The translations under genes were made by a program, and so were the position numbers. The notes under the pieces were generated by a model. The model was not told the DNA's origin and did not search any database. It worked only from the letters and a program-made list of their open reading frames with translations. From Symsagittifera roscoffensis (lineage: Eukaryota > Xenacoelomorpha > Acoela > Convolutidae), in the NCBI RefSeq assembly GCF_963678635.1, contig NC_087062.1, forward strand, positions 94,525,845 to 94,589,844: DNA of 64,000 bases, given 5' to 3'. Below are positions 55,565 to 64,000 of this stretch, piece after piece. Position 1 is the first letter of the stretch. Each line of letters starts with the position of its first letter.

Positions 55565-56005
55565 GTGCAAAAAAATTATCCTGGGACCCAAATAACCGGT
55601 TCGGGATAAATCCAATGAACTTCATTTTGGCCTGTTGTGGATATGTTTTATCCCAGTTAAAAAATCAGAAGGTTGTATGATGTTGAAGATGCAACTAAAG
55701 CCTATAAGCAAGTGAAACAGACATTATCCAATAGGGACTGGCAAAAGCCAGAAATTGTCTCAAAAACAACCTTTGTTTTGCAGTACCATTCATTAAAGTG
55801 TTGAGTTTTGTAAAAAAAAAAAAAACAAAAGCAAGCCAAACTGCTAGAACTTTTAAACGCAGCCCAGCTTAAAATTATGAGCAACACCATTGAAAAATGA
55901 GAAAGACATTAACAAAAAACTGTTGAGTCTGAAGAGATTAAGGACATAATTGAACATCTTTACAACAAACTGAGATCAGCAGGCAGTCAGCCGGCTAGTT
56001 TGTAG

Positions 56006-56470
56006 GGTTTATCAAAAGTACACAAGAAAAATATACCACTGCGCACTGTTCTATCTCTGCCTGACACATTGAACAAAATATTAGCAAAGTTATTTGATAA
56101 ATTTGACGGAGCGAACCTAGGAACGAACACACAAGAAGCCCCGAAAGTTTATTGAGAAGGTTGAATTGGACTCCGATGAGAACATAATTTCTTTATATGT
56201 AGAAAAAATTGAAAACTTAATTTTCACTCAAACAGGCTGTCAAAATAGCACTCAGAAAACCTTATGAGCAAGAGTAACTCCCTGACATTGCAAGCAATGC
56301 CATCAAGATATTGCTAAACTTAGGTGTTGGTCAAGTGCACTTTAAGTGTATTGATACGTGATATACACAGAATGACGGCTGAACTATGGTAGAATCTCTT
56401 GCATTCATACTGGCAAAATCTGCGGATGAAAGAAATCGTTCCCGTTTTGAGAATAGAGAGTCCCATAAAT
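56006..56470 (+). pseudogene. PLE reverse transcriptase core remnant
   Basis: GLSKVHKKNIPLRTVLS (56006-56060) corresponds to GLPKIHKxxxPLRPIVS, the PLE-specific RT signature. ISLYVENL...FTQT (about 56185-56230) corresponds to SLDVxSLFTNxP, and a VESLAFILAKSA stretch (about 56390-56425) to the GSPLSPxLA motif. The YADD region was not identified. Stops and frame changes are frequent. Confidence 0.65.
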
Positions 56471-57272
56471 TGCAAGCCCATGGAAAATCATAATTGCCTT
56501 TGTCCAGAAAAAAAATTATTTATAGAGGAGGTGTTGAATATGGAAACTGTCTAAATTAATCTCATCAAAATTTTAGTAAGCTTCAAAAAGTTGAGTGAAG
56601 GAATAAAGCTAAAACTGTTTGGTTTTCCTGGTCATGGCGTGAGTTGAAAGAAATAGACCAACCCTCAGAGAAAACAACTTTTTTCTGAAAAATCTGGATA
56701 ATATCGTGAAAACTGTGAAAAGGAAATGCGAATGAATTGTTAGACCCTGCCGTAACCTGTTTAAGAAAAGGCTAATGAGAAAGGCAACTTAGCTTTTTTG
56801 AGATTAAAATTAATATGGGCTCACATAAAAACGTAATATGTGGATGGTATCAGTAACCAACTGATACAAGGATAGTTCTTAACTTTAGGTGTTGCACATC
56901 TCTCCATTATAATAAACATAAAAAAAGCCGCAGTTCATCGAACTTTTAGAGCCGCCTCAATTCGGAATACAAACGATGAGGCCATGAAAGTAAAAAGAAA
57001 GCAATGAGTTGTCAGTCAATACCCAGAATCACGGACTGATAAGATTTCCTCGAGGACTTTTGATAGAATCATCAAAGGAAAGGTCAACAAGAGCCCTGGC
57101 AAGGACCTACATCAACGGGGTAATGATCAAACTGACACACTACCCATGATGATGGTGCAGTACCAAGGCAATGAAAGTCTGATATTTGCAAAAAAAGGTG
57201 CGGAATAAGGTGTTTAGATTCAGCCAACCATCCTTAAAGTCTTCTGTTTTGCGTGAACTTAAAGCAAAATAG

Positions 57273-57587
57273 ACTTCATGTTCCGGATGTAACTCCACCT
57301 ATGTTGGCCGAACAGCTCCCCATCCAACCACTAGATTTGACAAACGCAAGGAGGAAAACTCACCCGTAGGACCACATTTTGGGAAGTGTGGATATGAGAG
57401 CATGAGCGCGGGACTGTCATGGGAGGTTATACACCAAGCTGGCAACAACACCAAGCTACTGACATTAGAAGCACTTCACGTCTGGAAAGATGGACCTAGA
57501 ACAAAACACGTGCGAGGAGTTCAGCATAAAGGAATTAAATTAAAAATCGAAAAAGAATTTTTGGCTTCAACAAAAATAAGTAGATAA
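57273..57587 (+). pseudogene. PLE GIY-YIG endonuclease domain
   Basis: Open without stop from 57273 to 57587. SCSGCNSTYVGRT (Zn-like C..C and the YVG half of GIY-YIG) is followed by HPTTRFDKR (catalytic Arg region), PVGPHFGKCG, WEVIHQAGNNTKLLTLEALHV (with the catalytic Glu) and an end IKLKIEK. This order is typical of endonuclease-bearing PLEs, where the domain nicks the target DNA. It is among the better preserved parts of the element. Confidence 0.75.
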
Positions 57588-58300
57588 AGTTCACATAAGA
57601 AATTGACATCTTCCAAAACTTTAAAAAAGGAAACAAATTGCAAAATTTAATTTAAAAAAACCGTAAAATTAAAAAAAAAAGTAAGTTTAATGGAATGTCT
57701 CAGAAGCTTAAATTAGATGAAATAATCATGACGTAATTTCGGTGCAACTTTCAATTTTGAAAATTTTTGATTGATTGATTTTTATTATTTTGTACATGTG
57801 AATGACTTAAAACAATTTCATGATCGAAGATCATTTTGTGAAATAGAATTTTTTTTAAATTTGATCAAGCAAAAATGATCCCAAACGTTTTTGGTAATTC
57901 TGGCTAAAAGGAAGGTGTAACATTCGTCCGGAAGTATATATCGACGAAAGTAAAGCAAGATCCTAAAACGACTGGCAACCGTCCAAATAGAGCTTTTGTG
58001 CTTTTAACTGTCTCATTTCAAGGTTCTCATAATATCGGGTAGACAAAACTGCTACTACTTAAAAGCTATTGGCCGAATCTCGCGAATCAATTTAATTACA
58101 TGCAAAAATAGTGAACTCATTGCTGGATCTCAGTATCTTTAGACGACGAGATCACTCCTTGAAACAGAGTTAGTACTCTACTACTACTAAACCTTTATAC
58201 TACTATTGTTATTGTTTAGTAAAAGAAACTATCCTATCCATCGGATATGGTTCGACACTTTTCCTTAACTCCTATCTCCTTGTTATCTGAAAATGAATCT

Positions 58301-59920
58301 GATATCATAAATTAAATTCGGGCCATACCGGGAAGCTAAAGCTCAGTAAAAATACAGTTTCCACTCACTATCTTAGACCCATCCGGTTACTCCAATCCTC
58401 GCGAAGAGTCTTTTTCACGATCGGGAATGCAATCAGGGTTGCATTTTCTCCCGTTAGCTTTGCTGGTCAACAAAATTGGCTGTTTATCGGTTGTAACTGT
58501 GCAATCGTTAGTCCGGTGCGTCTTGAATTTCAAGTCCAAATGTTCTTTTGTATCTTTTCTGTCGTTCTGACCAGCGAACATTATTTTTATGATTTTAGCT
58601 GTTCCTCTATAGTCGCCGACAATTAGAAACGTTTCGCGTCTTTTTATGAGCAATTTTTTAAAACTAAGCATAACAGTCCAGTTTGATCATTCCCAATTCG
58701 TTTCCTTCATCGAATAAGAACGTTCATTGTCGAAATCGGCGTTTTGTACGACCAAATCACTCGAGCTAAAATGCCTTTCGCCGTACCATTTGCAGCGCAA
58801 ATCTGGTCAAATGGCACAAGGTGTGTAGGTTGTTCAATCAAAGTGGAGGAATTTCCTCTATTGACGCTGGGGAAAAATTTGATTTGCTAATGCAGTTTTA
58901 AATGAAGATTTTCTGTGATTTAATAGCAAAGGAAAGAAAAGCCCCGCTTAATTTCCTCTTGGCTCAATGAAGCAAATGGAAAGAGATCCCTTGATTGAGA
59001 AATTATTGGAAGTTGAAATTGCTCGAGAAACAAGAAATTAAAAGAGAAAAAGTTACTAGAACTTTACCACCGCAATCTTTTCTTAAAAACTGAAAATAGA
59101 GCTAAACGAACTTTAAAGCAAAATTTTTCATAAAAATTAAACAATTTTGCGAATAAAAGAGGAATAGTTGATTCTAACTGAACGACATCGCAAAAACGTG
59201 ATCAGGGCAAAAAATACCTATTTAATTAAAGACGACACTGTATTCTATGATTCAACAAAACACAATAATAGTTCCTGTAGTTAATTTGGCTAGATTGAAG
59301 AAACTCACTAGAACCTGGTGAAATAAAAATAGGCTCGGTTGTTAACATGTAGCAGAGGCGGCCCTTATTGACAAATTGTTGTAATTATGAAGATCTTTAA
59401 AAGTTTTGAATAATCAATTCAAACATTTTCGCACATTTTGGGCATCATACGGATTAAAATTGTTTAACAATATTTACAAAACGATCAAAGATCTAAAAAA
59501 AATGACAAACATGTCTGTAGTGTTCTAAAATTTTTTGATCATTTAAATTTAAGCAACTGTATAATCATCAAAAAGTATGTAATCATTAACAACATTATCC
59601 TGTATTTTATGAGATTTTATAGTTTTTCGTTCTTTCATTGTTATGAACTTTCGATTTGCGAATACTTTCACTTCTGACATGTCAGTTTTTTGAAACTTAA
59701 CCATGTTATACCTGGACTATAATTTCCCGGCTCCTGGGTGTTAATTTACGGCTCCTGAATTCATCGCGTAGGTTGATTTTTGGCCTCTCCCTACATCCAC
59801 TACATAATAAGTTCCTCCCATCTGCACCCCAGCTGGTCAAGGCCAGGGGCAATGGTTCTGACTTTATCAAATCATTAGAACTGATTCAAACGAAATGAAA
59901 GTCACCACCGGGAACCCGTT
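58301..59920. other. No recognised gene
   Basis: A minus-strand 94-codon ORF (58387-58671) is unrecognised and I do not credit it strongly. The rest is AT-rich and without ORFs. The LINE's 3' end probably lies between 59700 and 59920, but no poly(T) tail is visible. Confidence 0.5.
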
Positions 59921-60733
59921 CTACCTTTCCGAGGTAGCAGTGGTGGTCATGACGCTACAATCTGCACAATTTTGCCTATTGATTGTACGCACCGGGACAA
60001 CGCCAACATGACTTGGCGGCTTGGGCATTGGCCTCGCTTTGACCCAGGAGTATCGGTGCTTCACATAACAGTGATTGATCATTGACTTTCTAACCGAGCA
60101 ACGGTAGGAGCAGAGCGGACACTTTAGCACCTCATCACCTGTGCTAGTGTCTTGGTTTGATGCGAAGGTTTGCCGACTCAGTTGCGGTGCTGAGACGATC
60201 GATTCTGATGCGCTGATCAGTTTCACATGCGGGTGACAGTTTTGCATGTGCTTTGTCCAACCGCTGACATAGACATAAGTCTTGTTACAGTCGGACAGAG
60301 GGCAGTCGAATTTACCCTTTTTGGACCCCCCGTCGCTGGGCTGCTGGTGGATCTCTGCAGTTCTTTCAATTCCTTTAGTTACAGTTCCCTCAGTTCCTTT
60401 AGTTACAGTTCTTTCATTTCCCTTAGTTTCAATTTCACTTTCACTACTAGCGGAGGTCTGGACCGAGGGTGAATGATTGTCTCTGAGATGCCTGTACATC
60501 TCTTTTTTGCTATGGAACATTCTACCACAGTTTTCATTAGCACATTGAACTGTTTGCGACCTCTTGCCGATAGCATTTGAAATCCCCACCTTCTGTGAAC
60601 TTAAGTTTGGTTGTCGGATTATGTAACCAGTTATCCTGGTCGCACTTGGTCTTGAGCCCATGGTTGTCAAGATCAGCCCTGAGCTGCCTAACCCAATCTT
60701 TTTGCCAAACTTTAGCACCTTCAAGTAGTTCAT
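59921..60733 (-). pseudogene. LINE C-terminal segment with three C2H2 zinc fingers
   Basis: Three fingers: CANENCGRMFHSKKEMYRH..H (C-x4-C-x12-H-x4-H), CPLSDCNKTYVYVSGWTKH..H (C-x4-C-x12-H-x4-H) and CPLCSYRCSVRKSMINH..H (C-x2-C-x12-H-x4-H). Between the first and second, an ERTVTKG motif repeats about three times. The first ~60 codons of the ORF are the wrong frame of the preceding segment. C-terminal fingers occur in several LINE clades and are thought to bind nucleic acid at integration. A fourth C..C pair near the end (NCADC) is incomplete. Confidence 0.8.
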
Positions 60734-61307
60734 TCAAGCTATCGGCCCCGATGTTTTTAAAGGAAGCATACAGTTGTACCCTTCTCCTGCATAGTTGGTG
60801 AGCGACTGGCGTTGTTTTTACTTTTTCATTCAGTTCCTTTAGTTTCATTTCATTTCTGGTTTCTAGCCTGAGACACATTCTTTTAGCGCGGTGTATAACC
60901 GCTTCTAATCTACCAAGATCGGTGCATCTGATGACAAGGGTCTCTAAGCCGTATAGCAGGACAGGCTTTAGGAATGTCTCAATGAGGAGACCCTTGTTCC
61001 TTAGTGTCAACCTTTTAGACACCAAGGCCGGTCTAAGACATAACATTGCTATTCTTGTCTTAGAAATGCGAGCGCTGATAGCCTTGTCAGCGCTCCCATC
61101 AGATGCTATGATGCTGCCAAGGTACTCAAAGTGATTGACCTGTTCAACCTGTTCACTGAGTACATTGATAGGGACATTAGTATTGTCTTTGGTGTTAAGT
61201 ACAATACTTTTAGTTTTCTCGACAGAGATTTCTAATTGAGCCAATCCAAAAGTTTTTGCCATCTCATTCAGCGACTTGGTAGCATTTGCCTGGTTATCAG
61301 AGATCAA
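60537..61307 (-). pseudogene. LINE post-RT (thumb/connector) region
   Basis: 256 codons starting directly after the YADD box. It includes VNHFEYLGSIIASDGS, the family's EFKYLGxxI element, and FLKPVLLYGLETL, RAKRMCLRLETR. It ends as the frame meets a stop just before the first zinc finger, where the sequence continues in the overlapping frame of 59921-60733. Confidence 0.85.
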
Positions 61308-61972
61308 AGCCAGATCATCAGCGTATGCAAAGTTTCTTTTCTCCCCACCGGTCTTACTTAGGAGAGGTCAAAAAGGATGATAAACAACAGTGGGCCTAAA
61401 ACGCACCCTTGCCTCACCCCTCGGTTCACTACAAAGGTGTTATCCTTATCAAGCTTGCCGATGGGTTTGGTGTGGAGCGCTTCAATCAAACTGATGATAT
61501 CTCCTGGGATTCCAAAATCCCTTAGGGCAATAAACAGCACTTCCCTATCAATTGAGTCAAAAGCCTTCTTCAGGTCGATGAAAGTCATACAAAGAGGTTG
61601 CTGGTTCTCAATCCTTCTTTGCAGCAAACATCTAATTGCCAAGATAGCTTGGCCCGTTGACCTGTGGCTTCGGAACCCAAATTGATAAGGTGAGATCTTG
61701 GGCAGCTGCTTATTCACCCTATTTGCAATCACCTTTGCGAACACTTTGCCAACTTGGTCAAGAAGGAAGATGCTCCGGTAATTGTTCGGTTCTGCTCTGC
61801 TTCCTTTCTTGAACAGATTGAGTACTACTGCGTCCCTCCAAATTTGGGGAACTTTCCCCGGATCAAGCCAGATATCAGTGAAAATTCTTGTGACAGGCTT
61901 GAGAATTATCTTCTCGTGGTCACTGGTGATCTGACTCTCACCGGGAGCGTTACCCGTGTTAATTTCTCTCAA
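61306..61972 (-). pseudogene. LINE reverse transcriptase core
   Basis: NNYRSIFLLDQVGKVFAKVI, FGFRSHRSTGQAIL, TFIDLKKAFDSIDREVL (first catalytic Asp) and GVRQGCVLGPLLFII lie in 61358-61972. The catalytic YADD box follows at about 61315-61330 in another frame, so a frameshift near 61350 separates it. By family this copies the RNA at the target nick. Confidence 0.9.
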
Positions 61973-62091
61973 GGCTTGTAGTACCTCTGCACCTTTAGGA
62001 GGTCCACTATCCGCACCTGGAAGTCACCTTTCAACAAACTTTTTACTCGCCGGCCTGTTCGTAAACAGATTCTCATAATGCCTTTGAAACT

Positions 62092-63475
62092 TCACATTAC
62101 TGAAGTATCAACTTTGCTCCTCCTCTCCAACCAACTCAGGCGAACACTCCTAAGAGTCTCTTTCAACGCCTTAAACGCTTCACGCGTTTGTCCGAGGACG
62201 TGCTTGTCTTGAAACCCTTCCAGACCATTCTCTAACATCTCATTTTGGGCAAACTTCCTCAACTTGTTGCACTTCAAGTTTAGCCTTTTCCTTGCAGCAA
62301 CCAATTCGTCAGTTCTCTTGTTTAGAACCTGACGATGTACACTTCTCCTTTCTTTAAATACCAAACGTTGTTCAGTATTTAAATACTCAAAGAATGTACC
62401 CTCTTTTTCCTCAGGTTCCGGAACCGGTAACCTGGCATGGACATTGCACACCAACTCTTTAAGAGTTCTATTGAAGCTCTCAATGGAGTCAGTGTGGGAC
62501 AAGCGGTTATCTGATGTTAGGAACGAGCGACCTTGGGCCAATTTCAGACAGGTATTGATTTTGGACCGTAGTCCAGGAGACTTCCTTTTTAAGCTTTTTC
62601 TGAGAAAACGTTCACCGTCAAACGCCTTTTTGCCTGGTTCTTTCGGGGGTAAGACCACGCCTACAAGTTTAGGATGATCTGAGTGATGCCCGGTACTACC
62701 TCCCCAGCTGGCTCTCATATCTCTCCAGACCGTGTTCCGATCGGACAAGATATAATCGATGACAGCACCTGAGCCTCTGGGGTGACGCCACGTTATAAGC
62801 CTACTTAAAGGTTTCTTGAATAACGTGTTCACGATTTTTAAATCGTGTGTCGAACAAAACTCAAGCAATTTCTCACCGTTTGAGTTTGTTTCTTGGTCGG
62901 CAGACCAGGCACCAGCTAGTGGTCTCATTTCGTTCAGTTGCTCCTTACTGATTCTCGCATTCAAATCACCAAATATCAGAGTATGAGATCCAACTTTATG
63001 GCTGGGGATGCCGTCTTTCATTACTCTGAAGAGATCAGCGTAGAAGCAATCAACCCGCTTTTCACCTTTCTCATCATCAGGGTGAGTGGAACTGTAACAA
63101 ACGACTGTTTTAAACGTTTCACTATTGATGCGACTACTCAACCAGGCTACCATAACTCGGTCACTTTGGCACCTATGCCTGGTTAGTTTCAGTTTCAACG
63201 AAACTGAGAGCAACCCCGTTTCTACCTTTCCTCTCGGGGTCGCTCGCGCACACAATAGTGTAGTTTCTACCAAGATCAGAGACTCCGTCGCTATTTAAGC
63301 GGGTCTCGCATAAACCCAGGGCATCAAAATGCCGCTCAAGTATCAGCTGCTCTAACTCTCCTCCTTCCAACCCCCTTAGGGTCCTACAATTCCAATGTCC
63401 AAACTTCCACGGTTGCTGCCTAACTAAAACATTGTCTCGGGCCGGTCGCTCCTGTTTCCGATTGGTTTCTCTCAT
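62092..63475 (-). pseudogene. AP-like endonuclease domain of the LINE
   Basis: Two overlapping frames: 63173-63475 has FGHWNCRTLRG and LGLCETRLN (metal-binding Glu), and 62092-63273 carries the rest with FGDLNARI (D-x-N), VIDYILS (Asp) and HHSDHPKLV (catalytic SDH). All the motifs of the exonuclease-endonuclease-phosphatase fold are present, but a single frame change near 63200 splits them. After the domain the 393-codon ORF continues into a Lys/Arg-rich linker. The enzyme nicks target DNA for target-primed reverse transcription. Confidence 0.88.
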
Positions 63476-64000
63476 TGGTTTGAATGTAGGTAGGATTTTT
63501 ACAGGTATGGCTTACTGGACCGTATTACCCAACCTCTGTTATTACACCGAGGAGGCGTTAAGCAAAATTCCTCACGGAAAAACGCCTGCAGTTTAGTAAT
63601 GATACCAATGGTAGATGTATCTTCCGACTCTCGCCGAGGTGAGATCGCTGATTACCGCAGATTGCCTGCGAACGACCCAATCCTAACGCGGGGAGGCACT
63701 GCATATGAGAGTCAACTACATAATAACTTAAAAAAGCATGTATATACGGATGGCAAGCATGTTTTTAGTTATCTTGTTGCAAAAATGATTTGTGCTCCGG
63801 ATATTTGCCAAACCTTTGCAGTTTGGATTGCCTCGATCGAGATGGATTGCCTCGATACTGCATTGTAAAAAGGGTGTTGAGTCTTTCAACCATTCATCAT
63901 TTCTTCGTTCTGATGTCGTCACCTCTAAGTTAACTTTCCCTCAATGATCTTGTCAACAGTTTCAAACACTACCCTCTCCGACCGACTTTTCGAGTAATAT

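Larger units (their letters stand above)
53880..58300 (+). mobile_element. Decayed Penelope-like element (PLE) with GIY-YIG endonuclease
   Basis: PLE hallmarks occur in order on the + strand: N-terminal motif (HCLHRLNSLRKSLENDVIP, about 55300-55370), RT motif GLSKVHKKNIPLRTV (56006-56060) and a C-terminal GIY-YIG domain (57273-57587). Related non-coding blocks flank it: 53870-53990 resembles 57750-57890 and 54783-54900 resembles 58170-58300, consistent with the pseudo-LTRs of partial tandem PLE copies. There are many stops. A hammerhead-like motif lies in the left flank. Confidence 0.75.
59921..63475 (-). mobile_element. Non-LTR retrotransposon (AP-endonuclease LINE) with C-terminal C2H2 fingers
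   Basis: The minus strand carries, in order, an AP endonuclease, reverse transcriptase, a post-RT region and a zinc-finger segment, the layout of a two-enzyme LINE. At least four frame changes break it. GC content is visibly higher than in its surroundings. Clade not assigned. The last 500 bases of the window (63476-64000) are probably its 5' region, with no ORF I trust. Confidence 0.85.

Noticed and set aside
62444..63186. + strand ORFs in the LINE region
   Set aside because: Shadows of the minus-strand endonuclease frame.

Overview
The window is AT-rich eukaryotic (animal) DNA. It holds one spliced host gene buried in transposable elements. The gene, on the + strand, is a divergent unconventional myosin. 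Four coding exons (888-1486, 34966-35707, 35911-36571, 37495-38600) join in phase to give 1035 codons plus stop. The motor resembles the Dachs (class XX) type and the elements are those common in invertebrates, so an arthropod, perhaps a crustacean, is the best guess; the sequence does not settle this.

Intron 1 (1487-34965, about 33.5 kb) holds, in order: a hAT-like MITE (3505-3802); a very large antisense LTR element (4524-23165, 18.6 kb) with 265-bp LTRs; a 2.3-kb direct tandem duplication (25347-29947) carrying remains of a Mutator-like (MULE) transposase; and a Tc1/mariner-type element (32184-33635). The LTR element has a Ty3/gypsy-type gag-pro-RT-RNase H-integrase, then a small membrane/proline-rich ORF, a glycoprotein gene whose motifs resemble chuvirus (Jingchuvirales) glycoproteins, a Ser/Pro-rich ORF whose ATG overlaps the glycoprotein stop, and an intact 236-codon ORF of unknown function. 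Most of its genes carry frameshifts or stops, but the LTRs differ at only about 7 of 265 positions.

Downstream of the myosin (38.6-64 kb): a second direct tandem duplication of about 2.2 kb (39386-43771) with foldback repeats; a worn Ty3-type RNase H fragment (44569-45110); a broken + strand Ty3/gypsy element (48317-53385) that has lost its integrase core and ends in a duplicated acidic domain; a decayed Penelope-like element with RT and GIY-YIG remains (about 53880-58300); and an antisense non-LTR retrotransposon (59921-63475) with AP endonuclease, reverse transcriptase and three C2H2 fingers.

The myosin is the only host gene I can support. It keeps a P-loop but has lost the switch I arginine and the switch II glutamate, so it is probably a non-cycling, actin-binding scaffold. 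No rRNA, CRISPR or operon-like structures were seen. The most unusual object is the giant retrovirus-like element and its accessory ORFs.
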